Shown piece by piece: positions 10,462-21,771 of a stretch of DNA of 64,000 nt. The position numbers were made by a program, and so were the translations under genes. The notes beneath the pieces were generated by a model. That model ran no database searches, was not told the origin of the DNA, and saw nothing but the letters and a program-made list of their open reading frames with translations. Origin of the DNA: Persicaria tinctoria (lineage: Eukaryota; Streptophyta; Magnoliopsida; Caryophyllales; Polygonaceae); the NCBI GenBank assembly GCA_037127255.1, contig JBANSL010000007.1, positions 65,937,538-66,001,537 of the forward strand, given 5' to 3'. Position 1 is the stretch's first letter; every line of letters starts with the position of its first letter.

Positions 10462-10859
10462 TTATTTTGTTTCAGATGAATAATTTTGCTCTTTAAATTT
10501 TCTTTTAAATCTCAACCGTTGATCTACTTAATCCAACGCTCCACATTTATTCACAAATTACACCGTAAAAGAGGTTCACAAGTGATCTAATACACACACG
10601 CACATATACATATATACATACATGAGTGTGTGTATCTTTTGTTGTTCGTACACGCACAAGAGAAAGCTTTATATCATCGGTGAGTTGTTTTCGCTCCAGA
10701 CGTCTAAAAATGAAAGCATGTGAACCGATGAATTACGTCAAGCAGTTATCTAGATTGCATTAGCAAGAATTCATATCACTAATAATCGGGAAGAATGAAA
10801 GAGAGCTCTACCATTGAAATGTTCATCATTCCAAGCCTAGGCTTTCATAGCTTCCATGA

Positions 10860-11295
10860 ATTGTAGGGAACTCAGTGTGGGTAGCATACACACCCAAAGG
10901 TGGGTAGAGTATGGTACTCGACTTGTGTGCTCTGCTTGGTTATCGCATGTGTGCTAGCTTGGGCGTGTGACCCCCACGTTGTATGACACACCGTGATCTC
11001 AAATAGTATTAGAGCCAGGTACGGTTGGGTGTGGTGCGGTTTGGGTTCTTGGTCTAGTTGGTTTGCCGACCTTAAGGCATTGAGTCGTCAAGTGCAACTG
11101 GCAAATAATGTGTGGCCAGACAGTTGCACTTAAGAGGGTTGTGTTGATAATATGATATGGGATCGATAGTATCCCCATGGAAAATATGAGTGAATCCAAG
11201 CCTTGTACATAAGGGGGTGGGCTACTTCTCTTAACGTCAATTGATTTTAGGATGGATCCCCACTCGGCTTGTGTGCTCGGCTTGGTTATGGCTTA
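10860..11295 (+). mobile_element. Decayed second copy of the TRIM family
   Basis: The order of landmarks matches the intact TRIM at 5871-6395: a CTTGTGTGCTCTGCTTGGTT block, a TGACCCCCACG block, a mutated primer site (TAGTATTAGAGCC near 11003), GTCAAGTGCAACTGGC in the interior, CAGTTGCACTTAAGAGGG as polypurine region, and a second LTR starting near 11142. Identity is clearly lower, so it is an older insertion. Confidence 0.75.
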
Positions 11296-12419
11296 TGATA
11301 TAACGTACTTCCCAAAATTTTTGATAACATATTACTTTGATAAAAAAAATTCCTATAAGTGTTTTCCTATAATCAACCACAAGTCACAGCCCATATAGGA
11401 CACTGTGCATATCAGTTTTATTATATGTATATAAATTACATCTCTCTTAAATTAGAAATTATACACATTAAATTACCCATACATATAATTTTGGTTTTAA
11501 AAACAACCCGTACAATACATTTCATATTTAAAATGGCTTAAGCAATTAAATTATCACTTTAAAATTAGTTACATAAGTTAGCTAGCCTTATTTGAATTTT
11601 TTTTTTGTACAAGTATTTGTTATATATAGGTGAGAATATGAGTGTATATGTAATAGAAATTTTGAGGAAAATGATGTACATAATTTTTAAAAATACATAT
11701 TTAGATTAAAACGATACACATAAAAAAAACACAAAATATGCAATCTCTTCTACAAAATATTGATATGCATTCTGGCCAAAAATGATGATGGGAAAAGGTA
11801 TATAAAATGACATGTATATAATTTTGCATGTGGATCATATATATAATTAATGCAGGTTGAAATCAACCATTAGGCTAGGGTTAAAATATGTATGAAAATA
11901 AAAAATTAAAGGGAGAAGAAAAAGAATTAGGGCTAAATAGAGGAGGGATGAGGGGATTAGTTAAGACAGAAATAGGGAGGGGTACAGATATAACAGGTGT
12001 GGAGAAGAGGGAACACATGGAGAGTATCAGCCTTTCAGGTGGGATTTCAGGTGCTGTGTTCCCCACTTTCCCTTAATTTCTTACTATATCAAAGTCGTGC
12101 AGTAGCCAGCCATGTATTTCATTTCTATTATCTGCACTGTTCAGATCTACTGTAACTTACTCCCATCTCTTTTCAATTATTTGTTACACTTGTTAGCTAC
12201 TTAGCTATAGCTAGCTACGTACCGTTCATGTATACTCAACCCTTTTGGACCCAATTGAATCCAAATTCAGATAGACAAAGGTTTTCATATGCTAATCATA
12301 CTAAGTTTTTGGGATTAAAAATAATATATTTTCCAGTGAACTATCAATTCTCTTTGCTTTATCTTCTCTAATTTTTATACTTATTTTGGTCAATATTACC
12401 ACTATAGAGAATTAATGTT
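11296..12419. other. AT-rich intergenic sequence
   Basis: No element or gene is recognised. Open frames near 11880-12080 sit in purine-rich low-complexity DNA on both strands and match no family I know. Confidence 0.5.
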
Positions 12420-12556
12420 TGTGAGAAAGCTTAATTGTATTCAATGACAATGGACAAATATATAGGGTTACAATGCTTGGAGATCAAGGATCTCCTAAGA
12501 TAGTATATACAGAAAAGGATATAAAAATATACAAAAGATATGTTTCTATCCTAATA
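12420..12556 (-). repeat. 3' LTR of a Ty1/Copia element
   Basis: On the minus strand the segment runs from TATTAGGATAG (probably a mutated TGTTAGGATAG) to TTTCTCACA. It is preceded by a polypurine tract GCAGGGGG and by the end of the Copia pol frame. It contains TATA-like words and is short (137 bp). The partner 5' LTR is absent. Confidence 0.65.
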
Positions 12557-12568
12557 CCCCCTGCAAGC

Positions 12569-14566
12569 TCATGGCGGAGGACGCACATGAAGCTTGTCAC
12601 GAAGCGTACGTAATGAATCGACCACTGCCAAGGGCCTTGGTGAAGATGTTTGTAGTTTGATCCAAGGAGCGAATGTGATGAACAACAAGGTCACCAGCTT
12701 CCACTTGTTCACGGGCAAAGAAATAGTCAATGCGAATATGCTTGGATCGCAGATGGAGAATAGGATTGGCAGACATATACGTGGCACTGAGATTGTCGCA
12801 TAGGACAATGGGGGAGCCTGCGACCGGTGCCTGAAGCTCAGCCAGAAGTTGGCGAAGCCAAAGTAGTTCGGCTGCAGTAAAGGCAATGGCGCGGTACTCG
12901 GCTTCAGTGCTAGATCTAGCAACCACCTTTTGCTTCCGGGAAGACCAACTCACAAGATTACCACCATAAAAGATGGCAAAGCCGTGTTGAGATCGACAAT
13001 CGTCCATGTCTGAGGCCCATCCGGCATCGGTGAAGACAACCAGGCGGGTGTCGGTGGTTGATCGAATACGCAGGCCATGGGATAAAGTGCCTTTGAGATA
13101 GTGAAGGATGCGCTTGACAGTAGACCAGTGAGTCTCTGTGGGGTTATGCATAAATTGGCAAACCCGATTGACGGCATAAGATATCTTTGGACGAGTAATG
13201 GTGACATATTGGAGAGCACCAACAATGCTCCGATACAAGGGAGGATCGGCCAGGGGGTCACTAGTTTGGATCAGGCGAGATCCAGGTTCGGCAGGAGAGG
13301 CAATAGGACGAGCGTCTGTCATCTTACTGCGAAGAAGCAAGTCGCGAATATACTTCTGCTGAGTCAACAGAATGGCGCCATCCTGGGGAAGGAGCTCTAT
13401 GCCGAGAAAGTAATGCAAATTGCCCAAGTCACGGAGAGAGAATGCGTTGTTCAGACGATGAACAAACTGATCAATCGTCGATTGAGAGGAGCATGTGATA
13501 ATCAGATCATCAACATAGACGAGAACAAAAAGAGTTGACCCGCGAGCTCGACAGATAAACAGAGATGAGTCAGATTTGCATGCAGAAAACTGATGCTACA
13601 GAAGGAAGAGCTTGAGCTTGGTGAACCAAGCTCGGGGTGCCTGTTTGAGGCCATACAAGGCCTTCTTGAGGTAGCAGACATGCGTGGGCTGAGAGGGATC
13701 AATGAAACCAGGAGGTTGATCCATGTAAACCTGTTCAGAGAGATCACCATTCAGAAAGGCGTTATTGATGTCTACTGGTCGGAGCGGCCACTTGTGAGTA
13801 ATGGCGAGGGAGAGGATGACTCGGATGGTTGTCGGTTTGATCACTGGACTAAAAGTGTCGAAATAGTCCAATCCCACCTCTTGGTTGAAGCCCTTCGCAA
13901 CCAAGCGAGCTTTGTGGCGTTCAATAGAACCATCCGCATGTCGCTTGATCCTGTACACCCACTTACAACCAACAATGTTAGTCCTAGGATGACGCGGGAC
14001 AATGTCCCAAGTCCCATTATGAACGAGAGCATCATATTCAACCTGCATCGCATTCTGCCATTCGGGAAGTTTTGAGGCCTGAATGAAGGTTTTAGGTTCA
14101 GGATAGTGATTCGGAGAGGGTGGTAGGGGGTGTTTTGTGGTAGTGAGGGCTTTAGGTTTGCCACAAACAAAGTCCTTAAGAAGGACTGATTGTTGACATT
14201 GGCGGGTACTCTGTCGAGTGGGCTGCGGTGGTGGTGGAGGTGGTGACGGTGATGGCAAGGGAGAGGCAGATGAAGGGGTGGCCTCAGGTGATGTATCTCG
14301 TGATGATGAAGAGGTCTCAGAATCGGAAGCCCCAGGAGACGTCGAGAGATGCGCTGGTGATGCCGGCTGGGTGCCCTCGAGGTCGAGTTGAAAGGGGATG
14401 GGAGCAGGGGTTATGGACGCCGATTGTGGTGTCGGAAGAACGGATGCAGCCTGTTGAAGGACTGACAGAGGTGTGGTGGAGACCGAAGGGTGATGCGGTG
14501 TGGGTGCGGGTGAGGCATGAGATGGGTAGGGAAACATGGACTCATCAAAAATAACATGACGGTTAA
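12569..14566 (-). pseudogene. Ty1/Copia pol fragment (reverse transcriptase and RNase H), 5'-truncated
   Basis: On the minus strand one frame runs from RHVIFDES near 14560 to about 12615. After a Pro/Ser-rich linker it contains the RT blocks GTWDIVPRHPRTNIVGCKWV, ARLVAKGFNQEVGLDYFDTF, NNAFLNGDLSEQVYM, YGLKQAPRAW and the catalytic VYVDDLII. RNase H follows with TDAGWA, STEAEYRA and the HIRIDYFFAREQV region. An in-frame TAG (13596-13598), probably a former CAG, sits just before YVDD. A frameshift near 12610 moves the conserved end LRDKLHVRPPP into another frame, with its stop at 12569. Gag, protease and most of integrase are missing; the fragment abuts Athila-like DNA at about 14567. It cannot be functional. 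Confidence 0.9.
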
Positions 14567-15488
14567 ATGCTCAAATTCGCTTCAAGCAAAGACATAATGT
14601 AAGGTAGATATGGATAAATATAGGCTAAAAGGTGACTCTAACACTTGAAACTTATAAGCAACGAACATGTATATAATTGGTCTCAAAAATAGATATTCAT
14701 GTCAATACTAAGAGGTAATTGCATAAGATGAGTAAATCACACAACAACAAAAAAGAGGGAAAAATAGATGTAATCCCTATAAGGCCAAAGATTATGATCA
14801 CTAGGACAACAACAAAAAAGAGGGAAACATAAATATGAATGCATGAATCTATGAATGTATCCTTCCCCCACATTTAAACTTTGCATTGTCCTTAATGAAA
14901 ATCAAATAAAGATAACAAAATTTAAAATTAAAATCACAAGTGAGGAAAAGGAGAACCTACTTGATCATAGTGGTGGTGGTTGCTAGGGAAGTGCTTGTCA
15001 ACTAAATCACCCAATCTGCCCAAACAGTAGCTTCTAGAGGCTTTCGCGGCGGCAAGCAGCTGTTTTCACCGTGGCGAGCAAGCTTGGAGCTCCATGGCCA
15101 TTGCAAGATGTCACGGAGGCGATAGGGTGGTTTCTCCGTGGCGACATTGTACAATCTCACCCTGACAAATGGGGGCACTAGCGGCGGCGAAAGTGGTGAG
15201 TCCCCGCGGCAAAATAGGCTTTGTCTATGTTGTTCGATCATCTTTTCTCGATCTTTCTTACCTATCCTGCCTGGTTAGCTCACAAGTCTTCCATAAACAC
15301 TTAGTTTTTATATGAAACTCTATAATTTATTGAAATTTAAAGACTAAACACTTAACTAACAATTGAAAAACTTGAAAACTAGAAAAACTTGCCTTGGGTT
15401 GCCTCCTAAGAAGTGTCCTTGGTTATCCCCGTAGACTCGGCAGTTTATCCTTCTTCCTTCAAGACTCATTCAAACATTTTCAACGCTC

Positions 15489-16558
15489 TTAAAAACAAAT
15501 CAAACTCTTGTGTCCACCCTTAATTTGAGTAAACACTAAATATGGAAAAAAATAAAGTAAAGATGTGAAATTGAAAAATGTCTTCCACTCCTCATATGCG
15601 CAAGCATGACTTCCCGCTGCAGGTATGTAGAACCACCAGCACAGTTCCGCTGGTGGCTTATAGAAGTAATGCTCACATGGATCTACATATTCACCATAAT
15701 CCACAAAAGTGTTAGAAATCTCATTACCTTGCTCAGGAGCCACATCAATCGGCTTTAGACTTGGTTCCTTGATTGCTGCGATGAGAGTAGGATCTTTGAA
15801 TAAATTAAGCGCTAAAACACAAGGATCCTCATAACTTATGAGTACGTCAGATGGAGTAGGAGGCATAACATATAATGGAGAAGAAGACATAACATATGAT
15901 GGAGAAGGAGACATAACATATGAAACCTTATGTGTTGACTCATGCGATTCCATGTCAGGGAACACTAGATCTTCTTCTTCATCCCAGTCCTCGTCAAAGA
16001 AGCTATACTTATCTAAATATTCCTGCTCAGTTAGCACATTGCTCGTGTCTAGGCTGTCTACATCAATAATGGTGGGCGTCATTTCTTCTTCAGGAAAAAG
16101 CAGTGGGCACCGCTCACAAACGACGGGCGCCAGTTGGCCTTCAGCGACGGAAGTCAGTTCTTCTATGGGACATTCATCTGGCTTATTTCCCATCATTCAT
16201 TCGAAAGGTAAGGGTATGGATGCTAGCTTGTGGTCATCTTCCACCTCTGCCATGACACCCACGCGAAGGAAAAGATCCTACACTTCTGGCCAATCCAAAC
16301 CACGAAAGCCTTCCTTTCTCAAAGATTGAGGGAGTTCTTGTACCTTGGGAAGCATGCCCTCCCAAATGCACCATACTTGTTCTCTCAACTTATATTGGAT
16401 ACCCCGTGAAGCACGGTCATCCACTAGACCTTGCACTCTTGCGAGGTAATGGTGAAAACATTCTCCCTAGTCGTGATATAATCTCAACATCTTGAAAGAA
16501 GAATTAGTATCAGGTTGTTGTGAACCATAAGATAGGTCCACAACAGGGTTACATATAT
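15489..16558 (-). pseudogene. Unrecognised ORF of the non-autonomous Athila-like element
   Basis: One minus-strand frame covers about 357 codons, interrupted by three stops (TAG in RLYHD*GECFHHY, TAG in LDWPEV*DLFLRV, TGA in PFE*MMGNK). Each stop is one transition from TGG or one substitution from a sense codon. The last 235 residues are uninterrupted from ATG 16196. The N-terminal part contains LARVQGLVDDRASRGIQYKL and LPQSLRKEGFRGLDWPEV. The middle is very acidic (FFDEDWDEEEDL) with a short repeat of SYVMSPSPSYVMSSSP type, and the end is aromatic. It occupies the gag-pol position but shows no zinc knuckle, protease or polymerase motif. I do not recognise it and assign no function. Confidence 0.5.
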
Positions 16559-16601
16559 GTACAAAAATCAGTAAATACAAAAAAAATAAAAAAAACTTGA
16601 T

Positions 16602-16619
16602 TCATTGGCAACGACACCA
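16602..16619 (-). other. Degenerate tRNA-Asp primer-binding site
   Basis: On the minus strand the 18-mer is TGGTGTCGTTGCCAATGA. The intact site in the large Athila (44688-44705) is TGGCGCCGTTGCCGGGGA. All differences but one are C/T or G/A transitions, as expected after cytosine deamination. Confidence 0.7.
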
Positions 16620-17566
16620 AAATTTGGCAGGGTTGAAGTGTCATGGGTTTCCCAAACTAACAAATTACTAGTATAGTAAGTAAGGGGTCGAACCCACAGA
16701 GAATCAAGTACTTCTATTGCAATGTGTATTTGTTAATAAGAGAATATCTGAATGGGAATGACCAATAAAGAATGTAAATAAACTATAAAGAATGTTAATA
16801 AGAACGAATAAAATATAAAAGAGTAGTGTGGTTTCATCTACAATTCGCAACATTGGTTGGTTTACTTGATCCTTGATCCAATCCCTAGTTATTCTAATGC
16901 AATGAATGCAATTGATGTTATTCTGACTTTGGTTTGAATAGACTGACAATTCCTTACACAATATGCAATCCTCACCCTGTTTGGATTCAAACATAAAGTA
17001 GCACAAATTCCCAAAGTCTTGGCAGTTTGGTAGTACGAACCCTCCAAATCAACTAGTATGTGTCAAAGGTTGTTAACCCTTCAAACATAATCTCCTAGGA
17101 ACCGATATTTAACCAAGTGTAATTATCTTGCACAACCAATTGATGCTTTCTAGGGACCAATTACTTGTGCTTGGAATTGCTACTACGGCTTAACTATTCT
17201 AACGAATCAATTAACACATAGCATGCATGCAAATTCTGTCGAAGATTTTCAATCAAGAGAGAATACATGCAATCAAACAATATGAGCACAAAGATAATGA
17301 AATAACAAAGGAATAACATAGAAATCAAATCTCACAATTCAACCAACCAAGTCTTGAATCATAGGCAAAACCACAAGAATCTGAAGTGTTCATATAGTAT
17401 CTTGGATCCCTACACTTCAATCCTCAAAAGCCCTCCATAAAACTAAACTAATGAATGAATTGAATGATGATAACCTACTAAAAATATGCTTAGTAAGGCT
17501 AAAGTAGTCTGCTAAAAACACTAGAAAGCTTAGATAAAGTTTCCATAAAGATATAATTGGGCTTTT

Positions 17567-17657
17567 TGTTAGGACATAGTATATAAAGAGATCCCTTGTA
17601 CATGTGGAGATTCATTCATAATCAATCAAATGGAATTCTATCATAAACTCTCTCATC

Positions 17658-17719
<62 letters not shown>

Positions 17720-17791
17720 CTATCTATCAGAACAAGAGAGAAATGAATCTCCACATGTACAAGGGACCTCTTTATATACTATGTCCTAACA
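17567..17791. mobile_element. 225-bp inverted-repeat insertion with LTR-like ends
   Basis: Arms of 50 bp (17567-17616 and 17742-17791) are reverse complements with one mismatch. The ends are TGTTAGGACATAG...CTATGTCCTAACA, and the 5-bp duplication CTTTT flanks both sides (17562-17566, 17792-17796). Each arm contains TATATAAAGAG, like a TATA box. The centre is a (TC)n(TCTA)n microsatellite. TG...CA ends with a 5-bp duplication suggest LTR-type integration, whereas the structure resembles a MITE. It lies inside the Athila-like LTR. Confidence 0.8.
17660..17728. repeat. (TC)n(TCTA)n compound microsatellite
   Basis: About 40 bp of TC repeats pass into seven TCTA units. It forms the loop of the inverted-repeat insertion. 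Confidence 0.95.
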
Positions 17792-18294
17792 CTTTTCTCG
17801 CAGATTCTGAAAACAGGGAAAACGGCGGGCACCGGTGGAAAATCGGCGGGTGCCACTTTTTTGGAAATTGGTGTGTGTCGTACTCCCGTGGTTGAGAGAT
17901 GGCTATTTCGCCGCGGACAAATCTGCGGTTTTTAAGACTTGTAGAGCTCATCCAGTACTTTCCAACGCATGGTCATAATAGGCAATCGTACATCTAAGGC
18001 CCTAGTCAATTGCGTTTTAAGTTCAGGTCGTTCTGCGGACAATTTTGGTGGCTCGCTGTCGTTTCAGCTCTTAGACCTCGATTTCTGTCTCCCTTTCTCC
18101 TTGGCTTGTCTTATCATGTTCATTACCTCTTCCTAGCTCCATTTTCTCCGTGATTTCTCCACCTTCCAAGCTGGGATCTTATGATCTACAAATAAGCACT
18201 AAAAACAGTAAATCCAGTAGCAGCAGCAAGCACCTTATCAAGGATATATAAATCCAGCAGCAGCAGTAAGCACCTTATCAAGGAAGCAGTCAAT

Positions 18295-19480
18295 ATGACA
18301 AGTGGTCAATTGGACAAGATGAGTGTTCATGAGAAATTGATGAGCCAAATGGCTCAAGAGATAGGAGAACTCAAGGCTAAGGATTCTGGCAAATTACCTT
18401 CACAAGTTATAGTGAATCCCAAGGATAATGTGAGTGTCATGATCCTTAGAGGAGAAAAAGAGGTAAAGACTCCAGCAAGAAACATAAACGAAGAGCCTAA
18501 AGCAAGCAACGACGTGATCAAGCAAAGCAAAAAGCAAGACGACGGTTCTGTAGAAAAATTGGCGCTCGCCTCTCCAGAATTTGCACTCGCCGTTTTCCCT
18601 ACAGACAACCCGAATAGCAATCCAAATGAGTAGTCCTTTTATGACTACAACCGAAACTACCATTTCCAGAGGCTCTAAAGGAACACAGAAAGTGGGGTAA
18701 CGAGAAGGAGTTTTATGATATATTCGCTAAATGTGAGGTAAACATTCCACTTCTCAATTTAATCAAACTCGTACCTTACTATAAAGAGAAAACAAAGGAT
18801 TAAAACTAAAGAAAAGGCTAATGTGAGTGAGCATGTATCCAATGTGCTTCAAAAGCGCTTACCAGAAAAGTGCGGAGACCCGGATATGTTTACTATTACT
18901 TATACGATTGGAAATACTAGATTCAAACAAGCTATGTTGGATTTAGGTGATTCAATCAATGTAATGTCATACAATCTTTACAATTTTTTGGGTCTTGGTG
19001 CTAGGAATTAAACTAAGTTGGTAGTGCAACTTGCAGATCGATCACATATCTAGCCTAGAAAAATTATTGAAGATGTATTGGTTATGGTTGATGATATAAT
19101 ATTCCCTGCGGATTTCTTTGTCTTAGATATGGAACAGGGAGCACCAGAGACATTTATAATCTTATGTAGACCATTCTTAAGGACTGCAAAGACAAAAATT
19201 GATTGTTGTGAAGGCTCTCTAAAAATGGAGTTTGACAGTAGGAAGGTTGAATACTTTCTTTTTTATTCTATAATTCCTTCTCTTGAAGACTGTCCTGTAT
19301 ATTTGTTGAACATGTAGGATACTAATCAAATTGATTGCAGTAATTGTTCACAAGTTACTCTAGAGGTCCTCATGTCGAGGACCCTTCTAATTCTATTTTG
19401 ACTAAAAACGTGTAGGATTTTCCTTGGAAAAACAAGCTAAACCTAATATTGAGAAATTGCATGAAACACAAAAGCCTATA
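18295..19480 (+). pseudogene. Athila gag C-terminus and protease remnant
   Basis: The stretch ELKAKDSGKLPSQVIVNPKD...SVMILRG corresponds to KLEAKDSSKFPSRTELNPKQ...SDMTLRSG of the large Athila. Further on, FAKCEVNIPLLNLIK, EHVSNVLQKRLPEKCGDPDM, the protease-like AMLDLGDSINVMSYNLY, DDIIFPADFFVLDMEQG and CRPFLRTAKTKIDCCEGSLK align with the same protein. Several stops and frameshifts break it up (for example 18631, around 18800, 19008). It is clearly non-functional. Confidence 0.85.
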
Positions 19481-19488
19481 CTTTTGCC

Positions 19489-20628
19489 TAGGGTTGTGCA
19501 TAACCGGGTATCCGACACGACACGACACGATATGTCGGATACACGAAACCGATAACACTTAGTAGGCCAATCCGAACACGACACGATAAATACCGGATAT
19601 CCAACATGAAAACATGAAACGGTTTCGTATCGGATACCCGTGTAACACGACACAACACGACATTTATAAAATCTTGTGTTTTTTCCTTTTTTCTGAATGT
19701 AGACCTGTAGACTATAGTGCCCTATAGCTTTTTCAATCTTCAGCAAGGCCGATTGAAGCAAGGCTAGATCTCTCGATCTAAAGCAAGGCCGAGTGCCGAA
19801 TCTGAAGCGAAGTCGAGGGCGATTGCCGGATTTGAATCAAGGCTCAAGAGGCCGAGCGAGAGGACTCGAGATGTGAATGAGGAAAGGATATGAGAGGCTA
19901 GGAGAGGAGACTAGAAGAGGGCGAATCCGAATCGCGGCCGAGGGAGAGTGCCTGATCTGAACAAGGAGTTGCGATGGCCGAGGAGTAGACGTCATTGATT
20001 CCTCATCCGAGCACTCCAGATATGAAGCATCAAGATGAGACTGAGGAGAGGAGAGCTGCTGAGCCGCAAGACTATGAGAGGACGAAGATGAAGAAGGGCG
20101 AAGAAGGCATCCCTAAAATGTAGAAAAAAATTGAAAAAAAAAAGTAAAGATTGAACTCAAGATCTGATTAATCGATGAAGAGATTGAGGAGAGGAGAGCC
20201 GATGGAGGGGGGAAATGGAGACGGGTGAGGGACTGAATGCAACCCTAGAGTAGACAGTAGGAAAAAATGGGAAAAGTGAATGTTGAAAAAAAAAATCCAA
20301 GAACTCAAAACCTCTGGGCCAGAGCGACACGCAAGCACTAGCGCTCTACCAATTGGGCCAAGTGACTTTTGTGATAGTTAAAACACACTTATTATAGTTT
20401 AACTATCAAAGATAGAATACTAATATTAAAAATAAATAAATTATCGTGTCGTGTTGGATACCAGACAAGGAAAATATGCCGATTCGAACACGACACGATT
20501 ATTACCGTGTTTTACCGTTTCATGTCATAATCGTGTCGTATCTATATCGTTTCGTGTTTTTTCGTATCGTTTTGTTGCAGTTTCATGTCGTTTCAACCGT
20601 ACATGTCATATTTTTCTGCAAAACCCTT
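19489..20628. mobile_element. Non-autonomous hAT-type element
   Basis: The 8-bp duplication CTTTTGCC flanks the element (19481-19488 and 20629-20636). Terminal inverted repeats are TAGGGTTGTGCA and, reversed, AAGGGTTTTGCA (10 of 12 identical). Both ends carry many CGACACGA/TCGTGTCG repeats. I find no transposase. An 8-bp duplication and TAGGG-type ends fit hAT. The element splits the Athila remnant between its protease and downstream parts, so it is younger than that element. Confidence 0.85.
20297..20371 (-). other. tRNA-like sequence inside the hAT element
   Basis: On the minus strand GGCCCAATTGGTAGAGCGC resembles box A and D arm of a tRNA, and GGTTTTGAGTTC about 40 bases later resembles box B, followed by a T10 run like a Pol III terminator. 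The acceptor stem does not pair well, so I regard it as a tRNA-derived relic rather than a functional tRNA. Confidence 0.35.
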
Positions 20629-21771
20629 CTTTTGCCTTATGAAAAGTTGTTTCCAAATAATGTGAAAATTTTTTGTGATTAAAGGACAACCACTAGGGCA
20701 AACTCAAGAATATGTGAAGAAGTTAACTGAAGAGCTAGATGAGCACATGGATAGAACGATGCATCTTACATAGGTGTCAGCACTTGTCAAAGAAATGGAT
20801 AGGCTTGGGTGACCCAGGTCAAGGAACTTAACAAGAAAACAAGAACATCGGGCCAACGACGTGAAACATAGGCACCTCTTGGGAGGCAACCCGATGTGAT
20901 TAGTTAGGTCTCCAATTCTAGCATTTGTTTTTCAATTCAATAAAAGTAGGATATATCTCTATATAGTTTTCTTTGTTTTCGTGTACTCTTTGTCGGAACT
21001 AAGTTGTAAGTAGAAGGGGTGCCTCCTCACAAATGGGGCCGAAGTGAATTGGTTGAGAAAAGAACAAAGGAAGAGTTGTAGTAAAACCGGTATCCGCCAC
21101 CCAAAACCAACGCATGTCGGGCTTCCCAGCAGCCATGGCGACCTTCGCTCTAATCGGCTTTCGCCGCTCCATGGATTTTCAGGAAAAAAAAACCGACTTG
21201 GGGTGGAACATTGGACCACTTATCTTTATCTTTTATCTAATATCTAATTTACCCTTCCATATGAATTAAAAAAAAAAAAAAACCCCACCATCTTCCTCTC
21301 GTCTCTTCTCTTAAACCCTCTCCTCGAGCAACCATAAACTCTAAACCCTACAACCTTCCACCACCCAATTCCGGCCACCTCAGCCCGGAATCCGACCAAA
21401 AAGCTCAACTTTTCCGACCCACCACTACTAAACCACCCTATCTCAGCCCTCACACCACCTTCTTCATCATCTTTCATCCACCTTACATCACCTCTAAGTT
21501 CCCACCACAAACCACCACGAAAATCCCTCCTTGTCATATCCACAACCACCACCGCCCATCCATCACGATCATCAAGGGTTTTAATGTCAAATTTTGAGCA
21601 TCAAGGAAGCCTTTTGAGGGGTTTTTCAATGTCCAAACGACATTGAAATTCAGAGTTCGCGTAGACGCTGCCCAGAAAAAACCGGTGCCCGCTACTTTTC
21701 AATCGACGCCTTCTGTTCTCTACAGACGGGGTTTTTGCTCGGTTTTGCCCTTAGCAGCTTAGTAGTGAGCT

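Larger units (their letters stand above)
9658..10859. other. TCP 3' flank and AT-rich intergenic DNA
   Basis: An AATAAA-like word lies just past the TCP stop (around 9668), consistent with the 3' UTR. The rest is AT-rich and non-coding, with a pentanucleotide repeat and an inverted repeat listed separately. Confidence 0.5.
14567..18230 (-). mobile_element. Non-autonomous Athila-like LTR element, truncated at both ends
   Basis: Read on the minus strand: an LTR (about 18230-16625, its start not preserved), a degenerate tRNA-Asp primer site (16619-16602), an unrecognised ORF, a CCTAAGAAGG/GGCAACCC-type block near 15400 also seen after pol in the other Athila copies, a polypurine tract AAATGTGGGGGAAGG near 14865, then 3' UTR. 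The UTR matches the plus-strand element at 22.8-23.3 kb, for example the CCTATAAGGC/GATTACAT segment. I see no gag, RT or integrase. The Copia fragment follows directly where the 3' UTR stops. Confidence 0.65.

Noticed and set aside
11881..12076. Overlapping 61-62 residue frames on both strands
   Set aside because: Purine-rich low-complexity DNA with no domain and no supporting gene structure.
17660..17728. Regularly spaced short repeats that might suggest a CRISPR-like array
   Set aside because: It is a TC/TCTA microsatellite without unique spacers, in a plant genome.
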